Source of the DNA: Agromyces rhizosphaerae
GTDB taxonomy: Bacteria > Actinomycetota > Actinomycetes > Actinomycetales > Microbacteriaceae
NCBI RefSeq assembly: GCF_027925245.1
Contig: NZ_BSDP01000001.1
Span: forward strand, 1,736,001 to 1,800,000
DNA: 64,000 bases
Direction: 5' to 3'
In this document: piece after piece, positions 27,763 to 37,349 of the stretch
Position numbering within the stretch: the stretch's first letter is position 1
How the letters are laid out: each line of letters starts with the position of its first letter
Made by a program: the position numbers and the translations under genes
The notes under the pieces: model-generated
Seen by the model: only the letters and a program-made list of their open reading frames with translations
The model's database searches: none
What the model was told of the DNA's origin: nothing

Positions 27763-29937
27763 GTGGCGAACATGCAGGGTGCGCCGAGCTCGCAGGAGGA
27801 GCAGCAGTCGGCGCTCGAACAGTTCGGCGTGAACCTCACCGCCATCGCGAAGAGCGGCAAGCTCGACCCGGTGATCGGCCGTGACGCCGAGATCCGCCGC
27901 GTCAGCCAGGTGCTGACCCGGCGCACCAAGAACAACCCGGTGCTCATCGGCGAGCCCGGCGTCGGCAAGACCGCCGTCGTCGAGGGCCTCGCGCAGCGCA
28001 TCGTCGCGGGCGACGTCGCCGACTCCCTCAAGGACAAGGAGCTCGTCTCCCTCGACATCTCGGCGCTCGTCGCCGGCGCGATGTACCGCGGCCAGTTCGA
28101 GGAGCGCCTGAAGAGCGTGCTCAAGGAGATCAACGAGGCCGAGGGCCGCATCATCACCTTCGTCGACGAGCTGCACCTGCTCATGGGCGCGGGCGGCGGC
28201 GAGGGCTCGGTCGCGGCGTCGAACATGCTGAAGCCCATGCTCGCGCGCGGCGAGCTGCGCCTCATCGGCGCGACCACGCTCGACGAGTACCGCGAGTACA
28301 TCGAGAAGGACGCCGCGCTCGAGCGCCGCTTCCAGCAGGTGTACGTCGGCGAGCCCAGCGTCGAGGACACGGTGGCGATCCTGCGCGGGCTCAAGGGCCG
28401 GTACGAGGCCCACCACGGCGTCACGATCACGGATGCCGCGCTGGTCGCGGCCGCCTCGCTCTCGAACCGCTACATCTCTGCACGCCAGCTGCCCGACAAG
28501 GCCATCGACCTCGTCGACGAGGCGATGAGCCGGCTGAAGATGGAGATCGAGTCGTCGCCCGTCGAGATCGACGAGCTGCAGCGCCAGGTCGACCGCATGA
28601 AGCTCGAGGAGCTCGCGCTCAAGAAGGAGAAGGACGACGCCTCGAAGGAGCGCCTCGCGTCGCTGCGGGAGACGCTCGTCGAGCAGGAGCGCCAGCTCGC
28701 GACCCTGCGCGAGCGGTGGGACCGCGAGCGGATGAGCCTCAACCGCGTCGGCGACCTGAAGAAGGCGCTCGACGAGGCGCGCACCGAGCGCGACCTCGCG
28801 ATGCGCGCGGCCGACTACGCGAAGGCGTCGAAGCTCGAGTACGAGACGATCGCGCGCCTCGAGCGCGACCTGGCCGAGGCCGAGCGCGCCGAGGAGGCGC
28901 CCGACGAGCCCCGCATGGTCAACGAGCAGGTCACCGACGAGGACATCGCCGCGGTGATCGCCGCGTGGACCGGCATCCCGGTGGGCCGCCTGCTGCAGGG
29001 CGAGACCGAGAAGCTGCTGGCGCTCGAGACCGAGCTCGGCAAGCGGCTCATCGGCCAGCAGACCGCGGTCGCGGCGGTCGCCGACGCGGTGCGCCGCTCC
29101 CGCGCCGGCATCAGCGACCCGAACCGCCCGACCGGCTCGTTCCTGTTCCTCGGGCCGACGGGCGTCGGCAAGACCGAGCTCGCCAAGGCGCTCGCCGAGT
29201 TCCTCTTCGACGACGAGCACGCCATGGTGCGCATCGACATGTCCGAGTACGGCGAGAAGTTCTCGGTGTCGCGCCTCGTCGGCGCGCCCCCCGGCTACGT
29301 CGGGTACGAGCAGGGCGGGCAGCTGACCGAGGCCGTGCGCCGGCGGCCATACTCGGTGATCCTGCTCGACGAGGTCGAGAAGGCCCACCCAGAGGTCTTC
29401 GACGTGCTGCTGCAGGTGCTCGACGACGGCCGCCTGACCGACGGCCAGGGGCGCACGGTGGACTTCCGGAACACCATCCTGATCCTCACCTCGAACCTCG
29501 GCTCGCAGTTCCTCATCGATCCCGCGCTCTCGTGGGACGAGAAGGAGGCCGCCGTGCGCGATACGGTGCGGCAGGCGTTCAAGCCCGAGTTCGTGAACCG
29601 GCTCGACGACATCGTCGTCTTCTCGTCGCTGTCGGAGGCGGAGCTCGGCGAGATCGTGAACCTGTCGATCGACCGGCTCGAGCAGCGGCTGCACGAGCGG
29701 CGCCTCGAGCTGGGCGTCACGCCCGACGCGCGGGCCTGGCTCGCCGAGCGCGGGTACGACCCGATCTACGGCGCACGCCCGCTGCGACGCCTCATGCAGC
29801 ACGAGATCGACGACCGGCTGGCGCGGGCGCTGCTCTCGGGCGAGGTGCGCGACGGCGACACGGTGCGCGTGGAGCTCGCCGAGGACGGCGAGGGCCTCGT
29901 CGTCGCGCGAGCCGACGCGGCCGTGCCCGCGGCGTAG
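27763..29937 (+). CDS. clpB: ClpB-type disaggregase lacking the N-terminal domain
   Basis: 724 residues from GTG 27763, with GAAAGGA upstream. Two AAA+ modules: Walker A GEPGVGKT (63-70) with [17 protein letters not shown], and GPTGVGKT (about 464-471) with [29 protein letters not shown] coiled-coil middle domain (about 260-390) separates them, which identifies ClpB rather than ClpC or ClpA. Typical ClpB is about 860 residues; the double Clp_N substrate-binding domain is missing, because the protein starts about 20 residues before the first AAA+ module. It resolves protein aggregates with DnaK. HAIR site and hspR in cis indicate heat control. Confidence 0.95.
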   Translation: MANMQGAPSSQEEQQSALEQFGVNLTAIAKSGKLDPVIGRDAEIRRVSQVLTRRTKNNPVLIGEPGVGKTAVVEGLAQRIVAGDVADSLKDKELVSLDISALVAGAMYRGQFEERLKSVLKEINEAEGRIITFVDELHLLMGAGGGEGSVAASNMLKPMLARGELRLIGATTLDEYREYIEKDAALERRFQQVYVGEPSVEDTVAILRGLKGRYEAHHGVTITDAALVAAASLSNRYISARQLPDKAIDLVDEAMSRLKMEIESSPVEIDELQRQVDRMKLEELALKKEKDDASKERLASLRETLVEQERQLATLRERWDRERMSLNRVGDLKKALDEARTERDLAMRAADYAKASKLEYETIARLERDLAEAERAEEAPDEPRMVNEQVTDEDIAAVIAAWTGIPVGRLLQGETEKLLALETELGKRLIGQQTAVAAVADAVRRSRAGISDPNRPTGSFLFLGPTGVGKTELAKALAEFLFDDEHAMVRIDMSEYGEKFSVSRLVGAPPGYVGYEQGGQLTEAVRRRPYSVILLDEVEKAHPEVFDVLLQVLDDGRLTDGQGRTVDFRNTILILTSNLGSQFLIDPALSWDEKEAAVRDTVRQAFKPEFVNRLDDIVVFSSLSEAELGEIVNLSIDRLEQRLHERRLELGVTPDARAWLAERGYDPIYGARPLRRLMQHEIDDRLARALLSGEVRDGDTVRVELAEDGEGLVVARADAAVPAA

Positions 29938-29947
29938 GCCGCTAGGC

Positions 29948-29985
29948 GGAAGGAGGGGTCCGGCTCGCTCGAGCCGGGCCCTTCC
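29948..29985 (+). terminator. hairpin terminator after clpB
   Basis: GGGTCCGGCTCG pairs with CGAGCCGGGCCC (one G-U), extended outward by GGAAGG and CCTTCC. It begins 11 nt past the clpB stop. There is no T-run, but it is the clear transcript end. Confidence 0.75.
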
Positions 29986-30047
29986 CAAGCGACGTTCAGG
30001 TTCGCTATCGTCGGCCCTGTCAGAGGCGTCGAACGAGGGGATTCGCC

Positions 30048-30515
30048 ATGGCCGAGACAGGGACCAGTACGATCGCGCTCTCCGGCGGGCAGTCGACCGC
30101 CGTCAAGATCTTCGGATGGCTCGGCGTCGTGGGCGGCGCGCTGCTCATCATCGTCGGCATCGTCGCGTGGATCGCGGTGTCGAACCAGCTCCGCGCGGAG
30201 AACATCATCGTGCCCGACGACGCCTCCGCGTTCCAGGGCCAGCAGGTCGCCGGGCCGCTCACCGCGTTCGTGCAGGCCGACATCATCAACCACCACGCCC
30301 TCGAGGCGAGCGGCGGCGCCACCTACGCCGAGCTCGACCGCGAGGACCCGGTGCGCGACACCATGATGAACGCGTCGTTCCTGCGGGCGTCGCTGTTCAC
30401 GTCGGTCGTCTCGTTCGGCATCGCGCTGTTCGCGGCCGGGGTCGGCGTGATGTTCATCCTGTTCGGCATCGCGCTGATCATGATCGCACCGTCGCGCAAG
30501 ACCGCCGCAGCGTGA
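30048..30515 (+). CDS. unrecognised membrane protein with three helices
   Basis: 155 residues from ATG 30048 with GAGGGG upstream. The first helix (about 20-45) is followed by an extracytoplasmic stretch with LRAENIIVPDDASAFQGQQVAGPLTAFVQADIINHHALEASGGATYAELDREDPVR. Two more helices end the protein. Homologues are sometimes labelled aromatic ring-opening dioxygenase LigA in databases, but nothing here supports an enzyme. A TATCGT box lies at 30006-30011. Confidence 0.72.
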   Translation: MAETGTSTIALSGGQSTAVKIFGWLGVVGGALLIIVGIVAWIAVSNQLRAENIIVPDDASAFQGQQVAGPLTAFVQADIINHHALEASGGATYAELDREDPVRDTMMNASFLRASLFTSVVSFGIALFAAGVGVMFILFGIALIMIAPSRKTAAA

Positions 30516-30518
30516 CGA

Positions 30519-30578
30519 ACGGATGCCCCGCCGGGGCGTGACGCGGCTCGCCGAGCGCGGCCGCCCCGGGGCATCCGT
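30519..30578. terminator. bidirectional terminator made of inverted GGATGCC motifs
   Basis: ACGGATGCCCC (30519-30529) is the exact complement of GGGGCATCCGT (30568-30578), with GC-rich inner pairs. It lies between the converging membrane-protein gene (ends 30515) and nitroreductase gene (ends 30578), covering the last base of the latter. Confidence 0.7.
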
Positions 30579-31183
30579 CAGTCGCGGTGCAGCACGAGTT
30601 CGTCGAGCGGCATGCGCCGGCGCGGGGCGACCTCGCGCTCGCGCAGTCGCTCCGGCAGCGCGTCGGGGCTCGCCAGGGCGCCGATCGCGATGACCGAGAC
30701 GGGGTCGAACCGCTCGTCGAGCCCGAACGCGCCGCGCACCGCGTCGCGATCGAAGCCGCCCATCTGGTGCGCGTGCAGCCCGTCGTGGTGGGCCTGCGCG
30801 GCGAGGTAGGCGACCGACTGGCCGAGGTCGTAGTGGCTCCACGGACGGGGTGATCCGTCGAGGTCTGTCGTCTCGGCGACGTTGACGATGAGCGCGGCCG
30901 CCTTGTCGGCCCACGCCTGGTTGCCGCTCGCGAGCGCCGCGTGGATGCGCCCGAACGTGGGGGTGCCGCGACGGCCGACGATGAACCGCCACGGCTGCGA
31001 GTTGCTCGCCGAGGGTGCCCAGCGTGCGGCCTCCAGCGCCGCGTCGAGGGCCCTGGCCTCGATCGCCGCGCCGGCGTCGAACGAACGGGGACTCCACCGC
31101 TCGGCCAGCACGTCGAGCAGGGGGGTGCGGGTGTCAGCGGTGCGGGGATGCGCGTCCGCGATGCCGGCGTGGTCGATCGTCAT
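30578..31183 (-). CDS. nitroreductase family protein (FMN-dependent)
   Basis: 201 residues from ATG 31183 with GGAGG 6 nt upstream. LLDVLAERWSPRSFD and AARWAPSASNSQPWRFIVGRRG are the nitroreductase FMN-binding signatures, and SHYDLGQSVAYLAAQAHHDGLHAHQMGGFD the mid-domain. It probably reduces nitro, quinone or enal substrates with NAD(P)H; the physiological role is open. Cytoplasmic dimer by family. Confidence 0.88.
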   Translation of the reverse strand: MTIDHAGIADAHPRTADTRTPLLDVLAERWSPRSFDAGAAIEARALDAALEAARWAPSASNSQPWRFIVGRRGTPTFGRIHAALASGNQAWADKAAALIVNVAETTDLDGSPRPWSHYDLGQSVAYLAAQAHHDGLHAHQMGGFDRDAVRGAFGLDERFDPVSVIAIGALASPDALPERLREREVAPRRRMPLDELVLHRD

Positions 31184-31324
31184 GGGTCCTCCGGGTGATG
31201 CGTGTGCGTTCAGCGCACTGCATCGTCGGAGGCGCACCCGGTGGGAACGCGGGCCGAGGACGAGGTATTCCATGCTTCCGCATGGGATTCGCAGGCGGGG
31301 CTGCGCGCCGGCGAGCGGACGTCG

Positions 31325-31687
31325 TCAGGCGGGGAGCCACTCCGCCACGGCGATGCCGGCGACCGCCGCGACCGCGCCGACGATCAGGAGCGCGAGCATG
31401 ATCGTCAGCGCCCGCACGCGGATGCCGGGCTGCTCGACGGTCGTGCGCACGACGAGCATCGCCGCGAACACCGCGACGATGCCGATGATCGCGCCGGTGG
31501 CGATGACCGGCTGCCACGCGGCGAGCAGCACCAGGAGCACGATGAGGAACGTCGAGGCCAGGGCGGCGACGATGATGAGCTGGCGCCCCTCGGGCCCCGC
31601 TGCCGGTGCGGTCGTCGGATCGACGCCCGGGTCGAGTCGATCGCGTCGTCCGTCGCGTGCGTCCACCAGTGCGATTCCCGTCGTCAT
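31325..31687 (-). CDS. unrecognised small membrane protein
   Basis: 120 residues from ATG 31687 with a GGGGGAG site. A polar 35-residue head with Asp/Arg (DARDGRRDRLDPGVDP) precedes three hydrophobic helices (about 38-60, 66-83 and 98-118). No family motif. The flanking gaps 31184-31324 and 31688-31891 hold no further gene; the latter has a modest CCGCCG/CGGCGG stem near 31725-31752. Confidence 0.68.
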   Translation of the reverse strand: MTTGIALVDARDGRRDRLDPGVDPTTAPAAGPEGRQLIIVAALASTFLIVLLVLLAAWQPVIATGAIIGIVAVFAAMLVVRTTVEQPGIRVRALTIMLALLIVGAVAAVAGIAVAEWLPA

Positions 31688-31891
31688 GCGTCGCTCCCCC
31701 TTGCTTCCGAGCCAGATCACGGGGACCGCCGCGCGGATTCTCCGGCGGCGGTTCGTCTCATGATCACCGGGGGTGCGGACGCGTCGCGCCAGTGCCAGCA
31801 CCGAGACCTGATCCGTTCTCAGGAACCTCGAAGCCGCAGGGCGGACGGATGGCGCGCCGAACCGGGCGTGGGCGGACGTTCGGCCGGCGTG

Positions 31892-32989
31892 TCAGGCGCG
31901 GGTGAGCTCCGCGCGGATCGCCGACACGAAGGCGTCCACGTCGTCGGCGAGCGTGTCGAACGCGCACATCCAGCGCACCTCGCCGCGCGCGGCATCCCAG
32001 TCGTAGAACCGGAACACGTCGCGCAGGCGGTCGGCGACGCCGGCGGGCAGGGTCGCGAACACCGCGTTCGACTGGGTCGGCTGGCTGAACTCCAGGCCCG
32101 GCAGCTCGCCCGCCTCGACACCCGCCTCGAGTGCTCCGCGCAGGCGCCTCGCCATGGTGTTCGAGTGCGTCGCGTTGCGCAGCCAGAGGTCACCCTCGAG
32201 GAGCGCGATCAGCTGTGCGGAGACGAAGCGCATCTTCGAGGTGAGCTGCATGTTGAGCTTGCGCAGGTACCTGATCGAATCGGGGCCGGTGGTGCCCGCG
32301 AGCTCCAGCGCGTCGTCGGAGAGCACCACGACGGCCTCGCCGTAGAGCAGGCCGTTCTTCGTGCCGCCGAAGCTCAGCACGTCGACGCCCGCGTCGGTCG
32401 TGAAGGCGCGCAGCGGCGCGTCGAGGGTGGCGGCGGCGTTCGCGATACGCGCGCCGTCCATGTGCAGCTTCATGCCGCGCGCGTGCACGTGGTCGGCGAT
32501 GGCCCGCACCTCGTCGACCGTGTAGGCCGTGCCGAGTTCGGTGGTCTGCGTGATGGAGACGACCAGCGGCTGGGCGCGGTGCTCGTCGCCCCAGCCCCAC
32601 GCCTCGCGATCGATGAGCTCGGGAGTGAGCTTGCCGTCGGGAGTGGGCACCGGCAGGAGCTTCAGGCCCGCCACGCGCTCGGGCGCGCCGCCCTCGTCGG
32701 TGTGGATGTGCGCCGTGCTCGTGCAGACCACCGCACCCCATCGGGGCAACATCGCCTGCAGGGCGGTGACGTTCGCGCCCGTGCCGTTGAACACCGGGAA
32801 GGCGTGCACGCCCTCGCCGAAGTGCTGGGCGAACACCTCCTGCAGGCGGGTCGTGTACACGTCCTCGCCGTAGGCGATCTGGTGGCCGTCGTTCGCGTTC
32901 GCGATGGCCTCGAGCACCTCGGGGTGCACGCCGGAGTAGTTGTCGGAGGCGAAGCCCCGGAGGGCGGGGTCGTGCAGTCGTGCGGTCAC
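31892..32989 (-). CDS. threonine aldolase / beta-eliminating lyase family protein
   Basis: 365 residues from GTG 32989. GFASDNYSGVHPEVLEAIANAN is the N-terminal threonine-aldolase signature, GTGANVTALQAMLP and HIHTDEGGAPE bind PLP phosphate and ring, MKLHMDGARIANA carries the Asp, and VLSFGGTKNGLLYGEAVV the PLP lysine. It should cleave L-threonine or allo-threonine to glycine and acetaldehyde; a related beta-eliminating role is possible. Divergent from the VOC gene across 94 bp. Confidence 0.88.
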   Translation of the reverse strand: MTARLHDPALRGFASDNYSGVHPEVLEAIANANDGHQIAYGEDVYTTRLQEVFAQHFGEGVHAFPVFNGTGANVTALQAMLPRWGAVVCTSTAHIHTDEGGAPERVAGLKLLPVPTPDGKLTPELIDREAWGWGDEHRAQPLVVSITQTTELGTAYTVDEVRAIADHVHARGMKLHMDGARIANAAATLDAPLRAFTTDAGVDVLSFGGTKNGLLYGEAVVVLSDDALELAGTTGPDSIRYLRKLNMQLTSKMRFVSAQLIALLEGDLWLRNATHSNTMARRLRGALEAGVEAGELPGLEFSQPTQSNAVFATLPAGVADRLRDVFRFYDWDAARGEVRWMCAFDTLADDVDAFVSAIRAELTRA

Positions 32990-33083
32990 CCGTCCATCCT
33001 CGCATCCGTCGCCCCGCAGGGCTCGCCGTCGGCGGTGGCGGAGAGTAGGCTCCGGACTGTCCGACAAGAAACGAGGGAGTCTC

Positions 33084-33497
33084 ATGTCGCACGTATCGTC
33101 CATGACCGCCGTCCTGGCGGCATCCGACCTCGACCGCGCCCGCACCTTCTGGCATGACGTGTTCGGCCTCGACCCGGTGCTCTCCGACGTCACCGGCGAC
33201 TACTACGCCGTCGGCGGCACGAGCGTGCTCGTCTACCCGACGTCGTTCGCCGGCACCGCGAAGAACACCACGCTGTCGCTGCTCACCGACGACATCGCCG
33301 CCGACATGGCCGAGTTCCGCGCGCGCGGCGTGGTCTTCCACGAGTACGACCTGGAGGACGGCCCGCAGACGGTCGACGGCGTCGCCGACTTCGAGGGGTC
33401 GCGGGCCGCCTGGTTCGACGACAGCGAGGGCAACATCATCGCGCTCATGCAGCCGTCGGAGGAGATCCTGGCGAAGGTCGCGGCGGGGTCCGCCTGA
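33084..33497 (+). CDS. VOC family protein (glyoxalase/dioxygenase fold)
   Basis: 137 residues from ATG 33084 with GAGGGAG upstream. LAASDLDRARTFWHDVFGLDPV starts the first beta-alpha-beta-beta-beta unit, and AAWFDDSEGNIIALMQP ends the second, as in single-domain VOC proteins. The canonical metal ligands are not all evident, so it may be a binding protein or a small-molecule lyase. A TAGGCT box at 33046-33051 could be its -10 region. Confidence 0.82.
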   Translation: MSHVSSMTAVLAASDLDRARTFWHDVFGLDPVLSDVTGDYYAVGGTSVLVYPTSFAGTAKNTTLSLLTDDIAADMAEFRARGVVFHEYDLEDGPQTVDGVADFEGSRAAWFDDSEGNIIALMQPSEEILAKVAAGSA

Positions 33498-33528
33498 TCC
33501 GCGGCCCCTGCCACGCGGCAGCCGGCCG

Positions 33529-34692
33529 TCAGCGCCCGAGCGCCTCGCGCAGCTTCACCCGCCCGCCCATGCGCAGCAGGGCGTTGCCGTAGATGCGGCT
33601 GCCGATGAGGATCGCGAGCGCCGTGGTCGCGACGAGGATCGCGAGCGAGAGGAGCGGCTCCCACCACTCGGCGGTGCCGAGGAACACGCGCACGGGCATG
33701 CCGACCGGTGCGGAGAACGGCACGTAGCTCATGACCGCGAGCACCGTCTCGTTGCTGTTGAAGAACACCACGAGGAAGTACGGGATCATCACCAGCATCG
33801 TCACCGGGGTGGTCGTGGTGCCGACGTCCTCTGCGCGCGAGACCATGGCCGCCGCGGCCGCGAAGAGGGACGCGAGCATCACGAACCCGAACAGGAAGAA
33901 GACGATGAACCAGAGCACGCTCGGACCGAGCTCGCCGAACAGCACGCGTTGCCCGGTGGCGGCCAGGCCGAGCAGCGCGAGCCCCGAGATGACCACGATC
34001 TGGGTGAACGCGAGCACGCTGTTGCCCACCACCTTGCCGGTGAGCAGCGTGCGCACCGGGATCGCCGAGAGCAGCACCTCGACCACCCGCGTCTGCTTCT
34101 CCTCGACCACGCTCTGCGCGATGATCTGGCCGAACGTCAGCGCTGACATGAAGAACACCAGTCCGAAGCCGAGGGAGACGAAGTAGACGAGCGCCGGATC
34201 CTGATCGCCCGGGTCGAGCACCGCCACGTTCGGCGGCACCGAGAGGGCCTGTACGACCGAACCCGGCGGACCCTCGAGCCCGATCACGGTGATGCCGACG
34301 GGTGATGCCCCGGGCTCGGCGTCGGGCACGATCTCGGGCACGAGCGCGTCGGGCACGACGATCGCGTCGACCTCCCCGTCGCGCAGCAGACGCTCGGCCT
34401 CGGTGGTGTCGTCGGCGTCGACGACCTGCAGCACGTCGGTGCCGGCGAGCGCAGCCCGGGCCTCGCCGACGGCGGCCACGCTCGGCGGTTCGGCGTTCGA
34501 GCTCGCGACGCTGCCGATCACCACCGCCGCGAGCGCGGCGAGGACGATGATGGCGGTCGACACGACGAAGGCGACGCTGCGCAGGCGCACCAGGATCTCG
34601 CGTACCGCGACGAGCCACGCGCTCGCGGCGAACCCGGGTGCGGTCGGTCGGGCGTCGTGTGCGACCTCGGACTGCCCGGCGACGCGGCTCAT
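33529..34692 (-). CDS. ABC-2 type exporter permease (NatB-like)
   Basis: 387 residues from ATG 34692, overlapping the ATPase stop as ATGA. One N-terminal helix, then a large extracytoplasmic domain (about 60-165) and five or six C-terminal helices: VYFVSLGFGLVFFMSALTFGQIIAQSVVEEKQTRVVEVLLSAIPVRTLLTGKVVGN is the ABC2_membrane_3/NatB pattern. With the partner it forms an exporter; B. subtilis NatAB moves Na+, but the substrate here is unknown. Gene ends 32 nt from the converging VOC gene. Confidence 0.88.
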   Translation of the reverse strand: MSRVAGQSEVAHDARPTAPGFAASAWLVAVREILVRLRSVAFVVSTAIIVLAALAAVVIGSVASSNAEPPSVAAVGEARAALAGTDVLQVVDADDTTEAERLLRDGEVDAIVVPDALVPEIVPDAEPGASPVGITVIGLEGPPGSVVQALSVPPNVAVLDPGDQDPALVYFVSLGFGLVFFMSALTFGQIIAQSVVEEKQTRVVEVLLSAIPVRTLLTGKVVGNSVLAFTQIVVISGLALLGLAATGQRVLFGELGPSVLWFIVFFLFGFVMLASLFAAAAAMVSRAEDVGTTTTPVTMLVMIPYFLVVFFNSNETVLAVMSYVPFSAPVGMPVRVFLGTAEWWEPLLSLAILVATTALAILIGSRIYGNALLRMGGRVKLREALGR

Positions 34693-35573
34693 CGGACGAC
34701 CTCGCGGAAGATCTGGGCGAGCGTGGTCTGCTCGCGGGTGAAGCCGACCACCTCGCCGTGCTCGACGGCGCGGCGCAGCACGGCCTGCCTCGTGGCATCC
34801 GCATCGACGTCGAACAGCGCCCACCCGCCGTCGCTGTCGACCACCTCGACGCCCGGCACCTCGCGCAGCCAGCCCACGTCGGCGTCGAGCAGCAGCTCGT
34901 AGCGCGACGAACGGTGCGACTCGCGGAGCGCGTCCCGCCCGCCCGCCGCGGCGATGCGGCCGCCCGCGATGATCACGAGGTCGTCGCAGAGGCGCTCGAC
35001 GATGTCGAGCTGGTGCGACGAGAAGAGCACGGGCGCGCCGGCTGCCGCAGCATCCGTCAGCACCTGCTGCACCGCCTCGACCGCGATGGGGTCGAGCCCC
35101 GAGAACGGCTCGTCGAGCACGAGCACCTCGGGCCTGTGCACGAGCGCGGCGGCGATCTGGGCGCGCTGCTGGTTGCCGAGCGACAGGGTCTCGAGCTTGT
35201 CGTCCCTGCGCTCGCCGAGTGAGAGGCGTTCGAGCAGCTCGAGCGCGTTGCGGCGCGCGGCGGCGGGCGCCCAGCCGTGCAGCCGCGCGAAGTAGACGAG
35301 CTGCTCGAGCACCTTCATCTTGGGGTAGAGCCCGCGCTCCTCGGGCATGTACCCGAACCGCTGGCGGTCGGTCCGGGTCAGCCCGCGCCCGTCCAGCGTC
35401 ACCGTGCCGCCGTCGGCGGCGAGCACGCCGAGCACGATGCGCATGGCCGTGGTCTTGCCGGCGCCGTTGCCGCCGACGAATCCGGTCAGGCGCCCGGGGG
35501 CGACGGTGAAGGAGACGTCGTCGAGGGCGAGACGCTCGCCGTACGACTTGGAGACGTGGTCGAGCCGGAGCAT
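34689..35573 (-). CDS. ABC exporter ATP-binding subunit (NatA-like)
   Basis: 294 residues from ATG 35573 (GTG 35582 is an alternative). Walker A GGNGAGKTT, Q-loop equivalent YMPEERGLYPKMKV, signature LSLGNQQRAQ (unusual Asn in place of Gly and Gln in place of Arg within LSGGQ-R), Walker B LVLDEPFSGLD and H-loop SSHQLD are all visible. The C-terminal 80 residues resemble the DUF4162 tail of such ATPases. A TAGCGT box 7 nt before the ATG suggests a leaderless start. Confidence 0.9.
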   Translation of the reverse strand: MLRLDHVSKSYGERLALDDVSFTVAPGRLTGFVGGNGAGKTTAMRIVLGVLAADGGTVTLDGRGLTRTDRQRFGYMPEERGLYPKMKVLEQLVYFARLHGWAPAAARRNALELLERLSLGERRDDKLETLSLGNQQRAQIAAALVHRPEVLVLDEPFSGLDPIAVEAVQQVLTDAAAAGAPVLFSSHQLDIVERLCDDLVIIAGGRIAAAGGRDALRESHRSSRYELLLDADVGWLREVPGVEVVDSDGGWALFDVDADATRQAVLRRAVEHGEVVGFTREQTTLAQIFREVVR

Positions 35574-35622
35574 GGGCTCCACGCTACGCGTGATCGCCCG
35601 GTGCGCCGGACCGGCGACCCGG

Positions 35623-36468
35623 TCAGCCGAGCGGGTCGGCCGCGAGGTCGCGCACCGTGTAGAACTCGTGGTCCCAGAGGGCGTAGATCACCCAGGTCGG
35701 CAGGATGTACGAGGCCGGCATGAAGTCGCGCTGCGAGGCGTGGATCTGCCAGCCCTCGAACTTCTTGCCCACCTCGGCGGGCATCGCGTAGTCGGGGTCG
35801 GGCTGGTTCGCGGCGACGAACGCGCCGGTCTCGCCGCCGAACATCGTGAGCGCCTTGGTCGGGCTGATCGTGTACACGATGGTGTCCGGCCCGGTGTAGG
35901 GGCCGGCGGATGCCGCGACCTGCCCGATCGCGAGCTCCGTCGCCCGCCCGATCTCCATGTGGTCGGCGTGGCCCGTCGCGCCCGACTCGGGCCAGAACGT
36001 CACCACGACGTCGGGGCGGAAGTCGCGCATGGCGTCGGCGATGCGCTCGACCAGCTCCTCCTCGTCGACCTCGGGCACGCCGCCGTCGGGGTAGTGCCAC
36101 ACGTCGTGCTCGTCGACGCCCAGGTTGAAGCTGTTCTTCAGCGCCTCGGCCTCGCGCACGATGCCGAGGTCCTGCTGCCGGGCGACCGTCGGCACCTGGT
36201 GCCCGGCCTCGCCGCGGGTCGCGGTGATCAGCGCGGTCTCGGCGCCGTCGTGTTGCTTCGCCCGCCAGAACAGGCCGTTCACGGTCTGCTCGTCGTCGGG
36301 GTGGGCGAAGACGCCGAGCACGCGCTCGCCGCCGACCTCGCCGATCACCGAGTCGACGCCGGTCGCGGTGGGCATGTGGAACAGGTCGCGTCCGGCCCAG
36401 TACGCGGCGCCCAGGGCGGCGGCGACGACGGCGGAGACGGTGATGAGCGCGACGGTGCGCTTGCGCAT
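35623..36468 (-). CDS. PIG-L family deacetylase, membrane-anchored or exported
   Basis: 281 residues from ATG 36468. An N-terminal helix (about 5-25) anchors or exports it. LGVFAHPDDEQTVNGLFWRAKQ has the zinc-binding HPDDE, and GATGHADHMEIG the third His; TATRGEAGH also matches the fold. PIG-L enzymes deacetylate N-acetylglucosamine derivatives (MshB in mycothiol synthesis), but MshB has no membrane helix, so a cell-surface sugar is likelier (inference). Confidence 0.86.
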   Translation of the reverse strand: MRKRTVALITVSAVVAAALGAAYWAGRDLFHMPTATGVDSVIGEVGGERVLGVFAHPDDEQTVNGLFWRAKQHDGAETALITATRGEAGHQVPTVARQQDLGIVREAEALKNSFNLGVDEHDVWHYPDGGVPEVDEEELVERIADAMRDFRPDVVVTFWPESGATGHADHMEIGRATELAIGQVAASAGPYTGPDTIVYTISPTKALTMFGGETGAFVAANQPDPDYAMPAEVGKKFEGWQIHASQRDFMPASYILPTWVIYALWDHEFYTVRDLAADPLG

Positions 36469-36497
36469 GGGGGTGGTGCCTTCGGTTCGGGGGTGCG

Positions 36498-36546
36498 GAT
36501 GCCCGTCGCGGCCGTTTCGGGTCGGCGCGCGGGGCGACGGGGCATC
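36498..36546 (-). terminator. imperfect hairpin after the SDR gene
   Basis: GATGCCC-GTCGC (36498-36509) pairs with GCGACGGGGCATC (36534-36546) with one bulged base, 24-nt loop. It lies in the gap downstream of the SDR gene (ends 36627) and upstream of the PIG-L start. Again it incorporates the GGATGCC motif. Confidence 0.4.
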
Positions 36547-36626
36547 GTAACCCGGCGGCATCCGCCCGCCGCAATCGCCTGTGGATGCGCCCGTGGGGTG
36601 GGCGCTTCTCCGGAGGTCGGCGCGGG

Positions 36627-37274
36627 TCAGGCGAGGGTCGTGACGCGACCGTTCAGCTCGCCCGCATCCGCTGCCCACAACCCGACGACCGCGTCGGCGA
36701 GCGCGTCCTCGAGCCCCGAGAGCGAGCGCACGCGGAAGATCGTCGCCGCGCCGGTATCGCCGGCCTTCGCGAACCCGTCGGCGAGCGAGCGCATCCACGA
36801 CTCGCTCGCGGCCTTGACCGCGCTGTAGTTCGCGCTGCCGGCCGTGGGCTGTTCGACCGTGGTGGAGGAGACGATCGCGATGCGCCCGGCATCCGATGCG
36901 GTGAGGTCGTCCCAGAGCGTGCGGCTCACGAAGCGCAGCGCCGTGAAGCTCGCCTCGAGCGCGCGGAAGTCGTCGTCGGTCTGCCCCGGGATGCCCCCGC
37001 CGCCGCGCCAGCCGCCGACCAGGTGCACGACGCCGTCGACGTCGCCGATGCGCGCGTGCACGCGCATCGACAGCTCGAGCACGTCGTACTTGACGGTCAG
37101 GTCGGCGAGCTCCGTGATCACCCCGGGCACGGATGCCTCGAGCTCGTCGAGTCGGCCCCGGTTCGAGCCGACCGCGATGACCCGCGCCCCGTCGGCGAGC
37201 AGCGCCTTCGCGACCGCGCGCCCCGAGGCACTCGTCGCGCCCGCGATCAGTACCGTGCGTCCGTCCGTGCTCAC
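36627..37274 (-). CDS. short-chain dehydrogenase/reductase
   Basis: 215 residues from GTG 37274 with GGGGAG upstream. VLIAGATSASGRAVAKALLADGARVIAVGSN is the NAD(P)-binding Rossmann motif (TGxxxGxG degenerate as AGATSASG). Active site: IAIVSSTTVEQPTAGSANYSAVKAASES with Ser and YxxxK. Substrate unknown. It lies 75 nt downstream of the DUF6421-like gene on the same strand, so they may be co-transcribed. Confidence 0.85.
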   Translation of the reverse strand: MSTDGRTVLIAGATSASGRAVAKALLADGARVIAVGSNRGRLDELEASVPGVITELADLTVKYDVLELSMRVHARIGDVDGVVHLVGGWRGGGGIPGQTDDDFRALEASFTALRFVSRTLWDDLTASDAGRIAIVSSTTVEQPTAGSANYSAVKAASESWMRSLADGFAKAGDTGAATIFRVRSLSGLEDALADAVVGLWAADAGELNGRVTTLA

Positions 37275-37349
37275 GTGCGTCTCCCCTCGCCTGGCGGCCT
37301 CGCCCCTACGAGACTGCCGCATCGTCGCCGGGCGGTGCCAGTCCCCTGA

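Noticed and set aside
30048..30515. Label of aromatic ring-opening dioxygenase LigA used for similar proteins
   Set aside because: The sequence is a three-helix membrane protein with no dioxygenase motif; the label looks like propagated misannotation.
31725..31752. CCGCCG/CGGCGG stem considered as threonine aldolase terminator
   Set aside because: About 140 nt past the stop, and such stems arise easily at this GC content.
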